From the NCBI GenBank assembly GCA_944392185.1, contig CALXVW010000023.1, forward strand, positions 1-5,296: DNA of 5,296 nt. The letters run 5' to 3'. Within the stretch, counting starts at the first letter, position 1. Every line of letters starts with the position of its first letter. The notes below the pieces were generated by a model. That model was not told where the DNA came from. It saw only the letters and a list, made by a program, of their open reading frames with translations, and ran no database searches. The translations under genes and the position numbers were made by a program. The stretch comes from an uncultured Alphaproteobacteria bacterium. GTDB lineage: Bacteria > Pseudomonadota > Alphaproteobacteria > RF32 > CAG-239. Of the stretch, positions 1 to 5,296 are shown in pieces.

Positions 1-42
1 ATTACTGCCCAATCAAAATCAGGATTTTGATTGGGCAGTAAT
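1..42. repeat. 20-bp perfect hairpin nested in the foldback
   Basis: Bases 1-20 are the exact reverse complement of bases 23-42, with a 2-base loop (AG). The 20-base unit therefore occurs three times: 1-20 and 108-127 in one orientation and 23-42 in the other. This is a second reversal of direction after the one between 56 and 94. Each reversal sits at a short homology (a run of six A/T plus C/G near 50-56 and 94-100; GATTTT next to the 20/23 loop), as expected for repeated template switching. It has no T-run immediately after it and is not a convincing terminator. Confidence 0.93.
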
Positions 43-1621
43 GGGAGATGTTTTTTAATAATTTTATTGCTTGAGAGATATCACCAATGTAACAAAAAAC
101 ATCTCCCATTACTGCCCAATCAAAATCCTGATTTTTTTGCAAATATTCAACAAGATCAGACTTGACCAAAGATTGATAAATATTTTTCTTAGCAGCAACA
201 TCGAGCATTTTTTGGCTGATATCAACACCTATGAAGATATTTTCATCATTTTTAAGAATCTGTGCCACAAGCCCCGTACCACACCCCAGATCCACAACGG
301 TACCTTTAAGAGGTCCTGCAATTCTTCCCATAGCCATCGGAGCTGAATAGCCCAAATTTTTGACAACCAACTCATAATTATCAGCAAAATGGTCAAACAA
401 CTTTTCACTATAAACTTGATTATTGCCAATATCTTCTCCTTTCAAGGCCGCACAAATTTGTTGGGCGAATGTATTTTCAGGAAAGTTTTTAAGCCAGTTT
501 TGAGCAATTTGCAAAGCCTTATCATTGTTTTCCCTGGCCATAAGGATGAGTGTTTCATAGAGATTTATGGATATTTCTTCCATATTTGGAGCATGGGAGA
601 GGGCATTAAATAAAAGCCCCAAAGCTTCCTCATATTCGTTTTGGTCTCGCAAAATAAGCGCCAAATTATTGCTTACTTCCGCAGCTTTAGGATTAAGAAT
701 TACAGCAGCTCTGTATTCTTCCAAGGCCTCACTTAAGCGGCCCTGATGCTGAAGCATTTCCGCATAATTGTTGTGAGCATCAAAAATTTTGGGCTCTAAC
801 TCCAGAACTCTCTTGTATCTTGGCTCTGCCTCTTCAAAATTTCCCTCACGACTATAAATATCTGCCAAAGACATCAAAGCAATGATATTATTAGGATTAA
901 GCAACTCAGCCTTGGCAAAATAAATTTTTGCATTTTCGATTTGCTTATCATGACATGAGAGTTGCCCCAAAAGGACCCGAACTTCATCAGACATCGGAGC
1001 CAATTCTTTTGCTTTAACGGCAGATTTCCAAGCGTTTTCCCATAAATTGCGTTGAATATAAATTCTGGTAAGATAGTAAAAGATTATAGCTTCTGATGGA
1101 AATTCTAAAGCCAGGCGTTCAAGCATTTCTGTGGCCTTAAAAACATTTTCCTGCCGATAACTCATGGAGAGATTAGCTTTTGCCTCGGCAAATGAGGGGG
1201 CTAAAGAGATGGCGTATTGCCAATTTCTTCTGGCCTCATCCATATTTCCGTTTTGTTGTAAGAGCAGGGCAATTTCATTATAGGTTTCTTTGATTTTGGG
1301 ATCAAGCTCGGTAACCTTACGAAAATTTTCCAAAGCCTCTTTAGGCTTTCCGCTCAACTTAAAAGAAAACGCCAAGTTATAATAGAACGAAGCCTCAGTT
1401 GGCTTGGCTCTGATAGCCTGCATAAAAAGGCGGCAAGCCTCATCTTGAGCACCTTTCGCATGGGCAACAAGGCCCAGCAAATTGAGCACATCCGGTTGTT
1501 CCGGCACAGTCTCAAGGATTTGTCGGTAAAGAGCTTCTGCCTGATCAAGCTGTCCATCCTGATGGAGCTTGAGGGCATTTTGAAACATCAATTCATAAGA
1601 CATGGAACTCAACACTTTCAT
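2..1621 (-). CDS. TPR-repeat protein with C-terminal SAM-dependent methyltransferase domain (3' end corrupted by foldback)
   Basis: Residues ~8-395 are a run of about ten tetratricopeptide repeats with the usual alternation of small and aromatic positions (for example AEALYRQIL, YYNLAFSFKLSGKPKEALENF, LADIYSREGNFEEAEPRYKR) and no signal peptide, so it is probably cytoplasmic. A linker of the type YSEKLFDHFADNYE (404-417) leads into a class I methyltransferase: SAM-binding motif I VVDLGCGTG (442-450), the acidic motif GVDIS (465-469), and FDWAVMGDVF (500-509). This TPR-plus-methyltransferase order is familiar in Alphaproteobacteria; substrates are generally unknown and I cannot name one here. 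The authentic sequence ends near residue 522 (base ~57). The remaining residues and the TAA at 2-4 are an inverted copy of the gene's own sequence, so the methyltransferase domain lacks its final strands and the real stop is not seen. I chose ATG 1621; an ATG at 1603 or a TTG at 1624 are possible, and no convincing ribosome binding site decides between them. Confidence 0.85.
   Translation of the reverse strand: MKVLSSMSYELMFQNALKLHQDGQLDQAEALYRQILETVPEQPDVLNLLGLVAHAKGAQDEACRLFMQAIRAKPTEASFYYNLAFSFKLSGKPKEALENFRKVTELDPKIKETYNEIALLLQQNGNMDEARRNWQYAISLAPSFAEAKANLSMSYRQENVFKATEMLERLALEFPSEAIIFYYLTRIYIQRNLWENAWKSAVKAKELAPMSDEVRVLLGQLSCHDKQIENAKIYFAKAELLNPNNIIALMSLADIYSREGNFEEAEPRYKRVLELEPKIFDAHNNYAEMLQHQGRLSEALEEYRAAVILNPKAAEVSNNLALILRDQNEYEEALGLLFNALSHAPNMEEISINLYETLILMARENNDKALQIAQNWLKNFPENTFAQQICAALKGEDIGNNQVYSEKLFDHFADNYELVVKNLGYSAPMAMGRIAGPLKGTVVDLGCGTGLVAQILKNDENIFIGVDISQKMLDVAAKKNIYQSLVKSDLVEYLQKNQDFDWAVMGDVFCYIGDISQAIKLLKNISHYCPIKILILIGQ
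15..135. repeat. 42-bp perfect inverted repeat (foldback), 37-bp spacer
   Basis: Bases 15-56 are the exact reverse complement of bases 94-135 (base i pairs with base 150-i, 42 of 42), separated by 57-93. The right arm carries the sensible methyltransferase coding sequence (…NQDFDWAVMGDVF on the minus strand); the left arm is its mirror and encodes an antisense reading (NISHYCPIKIL). Because the arm lies inside a conserved domain, an inverted duplicate is not expected in a functional gene. The likely reading is a strand-switch chimera or an assembly path error at a contig edge; a real quasi-palindromic template-switch mutation is less likely. Confidence 0.95.
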
Positions 1622-1667
1622 CAAAATCTGTTGTATTTTAGTCTTTAGAATTTTAAAAATCTACAAA

Positions 1668-1697
1668 ATTATGCAAAAAAGACTTGATTTATCGCAA
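1668..1697 (-). promoter_or_regulatory. candidate promoter for the TPR-methyltransferase gene
   Basis: On the minus strand TTGCGA (1697-1692) is followed after 18 bases by CATAAT (1673-1668), a reasonable -35/-10 pair about 45 bases upstream of the chosen start. It overlaps the -35 region of the oppositely directed rpsD promoter candidate. Called by eye from consensus similarity only. Confidence 0.4.
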
Positions 1698-1710
1698 TTA
1701 ATGTTATACA
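1684..1710 (+). promoter_or_regulatory. candidate rpsD promoter (extended -10)
   Basis: TTGATT (1684-1689) and TATACA (1705-1710) are 15 bases apart. The -10 is preceded by TG at 1702-1703, making an extended -10 that can compensate for the short spacer. Initiation would fall near 1717 and give a leader of about 98 bases before the rpsD start. Consensus similarity only. Confidence 0.42.
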
Positions 1711-1752
1711 TTGCGAGCACTTCCGGGAATGAAGACGGATTAAACCGCCTCG

Positions 1753-1771
1753 TTTGGCAACATAAGCCAAA
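1753..1771 (+). promoter_or_regulatory. stem-loop in the rpsD leader
   Basis: TTTGGC (1753-1758) pairs exactly with GCCAAA (1766-1771) around the 7-base loop AACATAA. It lies in the predicted 5' leader, between two copies of the decamer ACTWCCGGGA at 1719-1728 and 1772-1781. S4 is known in Escherichia coli to repress translation by binding an mRNA structure, so an autoregulatory leader is conceivable, but this hairpin does not show the known alpha-operon pseudoknot as far as I can tell. Confidence 0.35.
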
Positions 1772-1801
1772 ACTACCGGGACAATAAGTGAAATTAAAAA
1801 T

Positions 1802-1806
1802 AAGGA
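1802..1806 (+). promoter_or_regulatory. rpsD ribosome binding site
   Basis: AAGGA lies 8 bases before the ATG at 1815, in an A-rich, probably unstructured stretch. It supports that start. Confidence 0.8.
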
Positions 1807-1814
1807 AAATATAG

Positions 1815-2426
1815 ATGAAAAGTATTGTTTCTGCAAAGAAGAAAAAAGAGCGCCAATATGGCCCGATTTGGGGCAACCCAAACAGCTCAGTAGCTAAGAG
1901 AGAATATGCTCCCGGTCAGCATGGTCAAAGAAGAAAAAAAACGACTGACTATGGTACACAGTTGTATGCAAAACAGAAATTGAAAACCTACTATGGTAAC
2001 GTTTCTGAAAAACAATTCCACAAATACTATGTAGAAGCCATCCGTCGTTCTGGTGACGCGGCTGAAAACCTGATTGGTATTTTGGAATCTCGTTTGGACA
2101 ATTTGGTATACAAAGCCAAATTTGCACCGACTATTTTTGCGGCTCGTCAGTTTGTAAACCACGGTCATGTAACCGTTAACGGCAAGAAAGTAAACATTCC
2201 TTCTTATATGGTAAAAGTAGGAGATGTCTTGGAAGCAACGGATAAGGCAAAACAATTGGCCATCACCATTGCTGCCATGGAATCAACCAGCCGTGATTTC
2301 CCGGGCTATCTGGAAGTTGACAGCAAGAAATTTACTGCCAAATACTCATATGTACCGAAACTTGAAGATGTTCCATATGCATCACAGATGGAACCCAACC
2401 AGGTTATCGAGTTCTACTCCAGATAA
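1815..2426 (+). CDS. rpsD: 30S ribosomal protein S4
   Basis: This 203-residue protein is full length for the family. S4 binds the 5' domain of 16S rRNA early in small-subunit assembly and helps proofreading at the A-site side of the 30S body. Visible hallmarks are the N-terminal [14 protein letters not shown] block (28-41), [11 protein letters not shown] (51-61), [23 protein letters not shown] (84-106), the S4 RNA-binding domain from about 91 with [22 protein letters not shown] (110-131), and the C-terminal [12 protein letters not shown]. There is no N-terminal Cys cluster, so it is the zinc-free form usual in Alphaproteobacteria. The segment [13 protein letters not shown] differs from the common WGRPKSPVNKRE, an unusual loss of basic and proline residues. 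It stands alone between a divergent promoter region and its own terminator, not in an alpha operon with rpsK and rpoA. Confidence 0.98.
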   Translation: MKSIVSAKKKKERQYGPIWGNPNSSVAKREYAPGQHGQRRKKTTDYGTQLYAKQKLKTYYGNVSEKQFHKYYVEAIRRSGDAAENLIGILESRLDNLVYKAKFAPTIFAARQFVNHGHVTVNGKKVNIPSYMVKVGDVLEATDKAKQLAITIAAMESTSRDFPGYLEVDSKKFTAKYSYVPKLEDVPYASQMEPNQVIEFYSR

Positions 2427-2444
2427 TAAATCGCAAGATTTTAT

Positions 2445-2482
2445 AAAGATCCTCAGAAGTTGTGCAAACTCTGAGGATTTTT
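2445..2482 (+). terminator. intrinsic terminator downstream of rpsD
   Basis: A perfect 9-bp stem (2449-2457 with 2470-2478, ATCCTCAGA/TCTGAGGAT) has a 12-base loop that can pair further (GTTG with CAA). It is extended outward by a G-T pair and three A-T pairs and ends in a T-run at 2478-2482. It lies 18 bases after the rpsD stop codon and separates rpsD from the downstream membrane-protein operon. Confidence 0.85.
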
Positions 2483-2484
2483 GC

Positions 2485-2513
2485 TTTAAAATTAATAACA
2501 ACTATGCTTATAT
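2485..2513 (+). promoter_or_regulatory. weak candidate promoter for the downstream membrane-protein operon
   Basis: TTTAAA (2485-2490) is followed after 17 bases by TTATAT (2508-2513), with TG at 2505-2506 one base before it as in extended -10 elements. The region is very AT-rich so chance matches are likely. A promoter is expected somewhere in 2483-2557 because a terminator lies just upstream. Confidence 0.3.
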
Positions 2514-2541
2514 ATTGGGTATCTATAAAACAAATGTCAGC

Positions 2542-2546
2542 AAAGG
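2542..2546 (+). promoter_or_regulatory. ribosome binding site of the membrane-protein gene
   Basis: AAAGG lies 11 bases before the ATG at 2558, rather far, so translation may be moderate. No other ATG or GTG nearby gives a better combination, and the reading N-terminus (MDDIFLDD) is plausible. Confidence 0.5.
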
Positions 2547-2557
2547 CGAATTAGATC

Positions 2558-5176
2558 ATGGATGATATTTTCTTAGACGACCCCAGACAACAATCAGCAC
2601 AAAACATTTCTCGCAAACAAAAAGAAAAAAAGAAAGACAAACGCCGCCTGCGCGAATATTTGGTTGATTTATTGATAAAAAGTATGCTGTTAGCAACTCT
2701 GCTTGGCATAGATTTTACGCTTTTTGCCGAAGCCGGAAGTTATAACATATTCACGGCGGACCAAACTCTTTCTACGGAGGCATTGTGGATATATACCGGC
2801 ATAGCATTTTTTTCGCTCGGATTAATGTTTTTATTTTCATTTTCATTAACATTGCAAAACTTTCTCGTCGGATTAGGCAGCGGCTTTTTATTGCTGGCAA
2901 TGTTTGCACAATTTGCCTTATTTGACTCGCATTCATTCCTGAGCAACTACTTTAACAACATTCAAATTTCTGTTTTTTCCAATATTCTTGAAAACTATTC
3001 ACATATTGCATCAGCATGTATTTTAATATTATTTGTTTGGATATTTTTTACCTTTGCCCAAAGATCTACACAAACATATCTTTTAGGAATATTATTGTTA
3101 ATTTTGGGAGGTTTGATGAGCGAGGCTTATTTCAACCCCAAATCCAGAGTATTTGACAGTCAAACCTCTTTAGGAGAAGAAAGCACCCACCCCAATGGCC
3201 GTAACTTTGTGTTAATAGCGCTGCAAAATTCCCCCTCATACTACCAATTAGCCCAATTTGAAGAAGGCTCAAAGACTACGACGCTTCAGCAAAGCAGCAA
3301 TAACATCTTAGGCTTTTACCAACAAAACAATTTCACCTATTACCCATACGCCTATGTAAGGCATAACAACAATCCATATCTAAACATGGTGTCGCACCTA
3401 AACCCGAGTATGAATAAAGATCCTGAGGAACTATTATTATCAGATGTAATAATGAACGGTTACTGGGATTTTAAGAATCTTGGCCACAGCAAATTATATT
3501 TAAAAGTCAATAGTGTGTTTGATAAATTCACCAAAGAAGATTACAACATCAGGGTATACGAAGGAGAGGGGATTGAACTCTGCAGCATCAACAGTCGGCT
3601 TTCCGTCAATCGCTGTATCAGAAGGACAGGATTACCGATAAGCTTTGATGAGTTAGAGATAGGTCCTGAGCAAAAGGCCGCCGTTTTAACAGCGGAGTGG
3701 CTGGAAAGTACGGGCTTTGTAAAAGGTATAGATCCGATACTTGGCTTAGCCTCAGCATTTACCAGAGAAGTTAGTCCGCTTCGTTTTTCGACCAAGGAGT
3801 TAAAAACGCTGGATAGCTTCAAGAATTTGGACTTGATAGCACAAGACATAGCCACAGACAAAGGCAACAATATGTATATTACAATTTTAGATATGCCGGG
3901 ACACCTATTTATATATGACAATCTGTGCAAACTGAAACCGATATCAGAGTGGATAAGTTCTCGAGATGCAAGTATTGATCTATCTAAAAGAAGAGAAGCC
4001 TTTGCCGAACAAACCAGTTGTTTATATGGCCAATTAGAAAACTTCATACAAAAATTGGAAAAGAAGGACAAACTTGAACACACAACGATTGTCATAGCAG
4101 GATTAAACACGCCGTTTGCGTCAATTCCAGGCACCGAAAAAGATTTATTTAAGAATCTCCAAAACACCAAACAAACAGGCCTAGCCATCTATGATCCTTT
4201 AAAAGATCAAGCAGATATGGATTATAGTCTATGCACAATTCCTAGCATTTTAGAAAAGCACCTAAACAAAGGAAGTTGCACAGAATTAGAAGACTTTACA
4301 ATCACGGACCAACTTAAAGCGCAAATTTTTCAAACGGCCAAGAAAAAAGAACTCTCGAATGAAGACATAGAAGGAGCAAAGAACGCGTTCAAACAATGGT
4401 ATGCCTCATGGGCTGCGTATCACCAGGTAGAGAACAATATGGCAGAGGAGGTTATTCCGTTGGAAAAATCACCGGATGCACCGGAAATTATACCGGAAAA
4501 AGAAATAAAAGAAGCTCCCAAAGCCACTCCGGCGGAAGAACTCGCTCCCGAGGCAGAAGTAAAAACCTTAAATGAGGCAGAAAAAGAGGCCAAAATTAAA
4601 GAAGAAATCATTCAAGAAGAAAAAACGGTAGCAAACATTGAAACTCAAAAAGAATTGTCTCAAGAGAAAACAGTAGAGGAAGAACCAACACCGGTTCAAA
4701 AAAATGAGACAGAAAACAAGACCGCCAAAAAAGAAGAAAGCTCACAACCACAAACAATTGAAAATAAAAAAGCTGAGGAAACACCAGCCACAGTCAAAGA
4801 AGTAAAAGAAGAAGAGCAAAAAACGAACTCCACAAATGTTCAAAAACAAGAGAAAAACACTCAAACCCCAAAAGAAGAAGCAAAAGCAAGCGTTCCCGAG
4901 AAAAAAGCGGCATCTGCACAGGTAAAGACTACAAAAAAGACAGAGCCTCAGAAGCAATCAGTTTCAGAAACAAAAACTCTGCCGAAACCGGAAAAGCTAA
5001 AACAAGAATTCAAGAAGAAACAAGCTGTTGCCCAAGCAAGTGCAACTTCTGTTAAAGAAGACGGACAAGCTCAAATAAGCGTTGAGGTAAAAGTGATAGA
5101 ACGCTCAACCGGCAATGATGTTATTCCACCGGCATTAATTGATGACTTGAAAGATGCACCTCAACCTCAAGAGTAA
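2558..5176 (+). CDS. five-helix inner-membrane protein with degenerate alkaline phosphatase/sulfatase-like periplasmic domain and charged C-terminal tail
   Basis: 872 residues. A Lys/Arg-rich N-terminus (18-34) points to the cytoplasm. Five hydrophobic segments follow (~34-57, 75-96, 97-123, 148-168, 172-190), placing the rest in the periplasm, the layout of LtaS, EptA and YejM/PbgA. The ectodomain (~214-600) tracks the alkaline phosphatase superfamily: first strand FVLIALQNSPSYY (217-229), the MPGHLFIYDN region (446-455), a helix ending LENFIQKLEKKDKLEHTTIVIAGLNTPF (493-520), then LAIYDPL (542-548) and CTIPSILEKHL (559-569). The positions expected to hold Glu/Asp in strand one, the Thr/Ser nucleophile near 270-280, and the Asp-His of DHG (here GLN at 515-517) are all different, so it is probably catalytically dead. 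YejM is the closest known analogue I can think of: it also lost DHG and regulates LPS synthesis, but that is inference. Six ectodomain cysteines (342, 353, 457, 488, 559, 574) could form disulfides. Residues ~625-835 are a Lys/Glu/Pro/Thr-rich low-complexity tail, then a more ordered end (839-872). The next gene begins 9 bases after the stop. Confidence 0.8.
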   Translation: MDDIFLDDPRQQSAQNISRKQKEKKKDKRRLREYLVDLLIKSMLLATLLGIDFTLFAEAGSYNIFTADQTLSTEALWIYTGIAFFSLGLMFLFSFSLTLQNFLVGLGSGFLLLAMFAQFALFDSHSFLSNYFNNIQISVFSNILENYSHIASACILILFVWIFFTFAQRSTQTYLLGILLLILGGLMSEAYFNPKSRVFDSQTSLGEESTHPNGRNFVLIALQNSPSYYQLAQFEEGSKTTTLQQSSNNILGFYQQNNFTYYPYAYVRHNNNPYLNMVSHLNPSMNKDPEELLLSDVIMNGYWDFKNLGHSKLYLKVNSVFDKFTKEDYNIRVYEGEGIELCSINSRLSVNRCIRRTGLPISFDELEIGPEQKAAVLTAEWLESTGFVKGIDPILGLASAFTREVSPLRFSTKELKTLDSFKNLDLIAQDIATDKGNNMYITILDMPGHLFIYDNLCKLKPISEWISSRDASIDLSKRREAFAEQTSCLYGQLENFIQKLEKKDKLEHTTIVIAGLNTPFASIPGTEKDLFKNLQNTKQTGLAIYDPLKDQADMDYSLCTIPSILEKHLNKGSCTELEDFTITDQLKAQIFQTAKKKELSNEDIEGAKNAFKQWYASWAAYHQVENNMAEEVIPLEKSPDAPEIIPEKEIKEAPKATPAEELAPEAEVKTLNEAEKEAKIKEEIIQEEKTVANIETQKELSQEKTVEEEPTPVQKNETENKTAKKEESSQPQTIENKKAEETPATVKEVKEEEQKTNSTNVQKQEKNTQTPKEEAKASVPEKKAASAQVKTTKKTEPQKQSVSETKTLPKPEKLKQEFKKKQAVAQASATSVKEDGQAQISVEVKVIERSTGNDVIPPALIDDLKDAPQPQE
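4430..5062 (+). other. region encoding Lys/Glu/Pro/Ala/Thr-rich low-complexity tail
   Basis: Codons for residues ~625-835 of the membrane protein form a strongly A/purine-rich coding strand with frequent GAA and AAA. There is no tandem unit, only loose recurrence of short blocks such as EEKTV/QEKTV and KEVKEEE. Predicted to be extended or partly helical and located in the periplasm. Similar compositions occur in the spacers of TolA and TonB, but no TolA or TonB C-terminal domain is visible here. Confidence 0.85.
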
Positions 5177-5178
5177 GG
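5175..5178 (+). promoter_or_regulatory. ribosome binding site deciding the GTG start
   Basis: AAGG overlaps the TAA stop of the upstream gene (5174-5176) and lies 7 bases before GTG 5186. This supports a non-ATG start and suggests translational coupling. Confidence 0.6.
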
Positions 5179-5185
5179 CAAAAAA

Positions 5186-5296
5186 GTGAGAAAGAAACAA
5201 GTATCACACACTCTCTTGCAGCGCCGCTGGCTGGCTTTTTGCAAAAACAAACGAGCTTTTGGGTCTTTGATGATATTCACGGGACTTTTTATCTTC
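5186..5296 (+). CDS. yejE: YejE-like peptide ABC transporter permease (N-terminal 37 residues only, runs off the window)
   Basis: The frame is open from GTG 5186 to the window end. The visible peptide contains LLQRRWLAFCKNKRAFGSL followed by the start of a hydrophobic helix (MIFTGLFIF). This matches the characteristic YejE start (NQRRW..F..NRRG.WSLWIF..LF), a short basic cytoplasmic segment before the first membrane helix. YejE is one of two permeases of the YejABEF importer for oligopeptides and microcin C in the inner membrane. The canonical order is yejA-yejB-yejE-yejF; here the gene directly upstream is not yejB. Only 37 residues are available, so the assignment rests on one motif; other dipeptide/oligopeptide (Dpp/Opp-type) permeases of the same family are the main alternative. 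Confidence 0.68.
   Translation, partial: MRKKQVSHTLLQRRWLAFCKNKRAFGSLMIFTGLFIF

Noticed and set aside
1..42. The 20-bp hairpin as a transcription terminator of the TPR gene
   Set aside because: Both arms are copies of internal coding sequence, no T-run follows on either strand within the visible sequence, and the normal C-terminus of the domain is missing upstream of it.
71..346. Plus-strand open frame of 91 codons opposite the methyltransferase domain
   Set aside because: It lies wholly antisense to a strong coding domain, has no recognisable product, and shares the peptide NISHYCPIKIL with the false C-terminus only because of the foldback.
1602..1787. Small plus-strand frame of 61 codons in the intergenic region (possible small protein or rpsD leader peptide)
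   Set aside because: It starts inside the TPR gene on the opposite strand, covers both promoter candidates, and has no Shine-Dalgarno before its internal ATG.
1887..2255. Minus-strand open frame of 122 codons within rpsD
   Set aside because: Antisense to a fully conserved ribosomal protein gene; composition rich in Phe, Ser and Tyr is typical of shadow frames.
2224..2565. Plus-strand frame overlapping the end of rpsD and running to the next gene
   Set aside because: It is an alternate frame of rpsD and passes through the terminator hairpin; the peptide shows no family likeness.
3541..4188. Minus-strand open frame of 215 codons inside the membrane-protein gene
   Set aside because: The sense-strand protein has coherent domain structure over the whole stretch; the antisense product has no recognisable motif and no ribosome binding site I could defend.
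4420..4957. Minus-strand frames opposite the charged tail
   Set aside because: They are low-complexity mirror images (Ser/Phe/Leu-rich) of the Lys/Glu codons and carry no independent signal.
4430..5062. Possible tandem repeat array or CRISPR-like structure in the A-rich region
   Set aside because: Short words recur, but there is no regular period or exact repeated unit; the pattern follows from Lys/Glu codon composition.

Overview
The window is AT-rich and looks like a host-associated or otherwise reduced-GC alphaproteobacterium. The best evidence is a complete ribosomal protein S4 gene of the zinc-free alphaproteobacterial type. A TPR-methyltransferase fusion and the N-terminus of a YejE-type peptide transporter permease fit the same group. 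I would not name a genus; AT-rich gut or uncultured Alphaproteobacteria are the natural comparison set.

Layout. Positions 2-1621 (minus strand) encode a long tetratricopeptide-repeat protein fused to a SAM-dependent methyltransferase domain. Its last ~50 bases are not normal coding sequence: the left edge of the window is a nested perfect foldback (42-bp arms 15-56/94-135, plus a 20-bp hairpin 1-20/23-42). The stop codon and last ~17 residues of this gene are therefore reverse-complement copies of its own upstream coding sequence, and the true C-terminus is missing. Positions 1622-1814 are a divergent intergenic region with overlapping candidate promoters for the TPR gene and for rpsD, and a ~100-nt rpsD leader with a hairpin. 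rpsD occupies 1815-2426 and is closed by a clear intrinsic terminator (2445-2482).

After a short AT-rich promoter-like stretch, 2558-5176 encodes an 872-residue membrane protein. It has a basic cytoplasmic N-terminus, five predicted membrane helices, and a periplasmic domain with the layout of the alkaline phosphatase/sulfatase superfamily (as in LtaS, EptA and YejM/PbgA) but with the expected metal and catalytic residues replaced. About 210 residues of Lys/Glu/Pro/Thr-rich low-complexity tail follow. Nine bases downstream a GTG codon with a good Shine-Dalgarno opens a gene that runs off the window and whose 37 visible residues match the N-terminus of YejE-like permeases.

The two most interesting points are the apparent AlkP-superfamily pseudoenzyme with a long charged periplasmic tail, apparently co-transcribed with a peptide-transporter permease, and the foldback at the left edge, which is more likely an assembly or amplification artefact than biology. 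rpsD appears to be an independent unit, not functionally tied to its neighbours.
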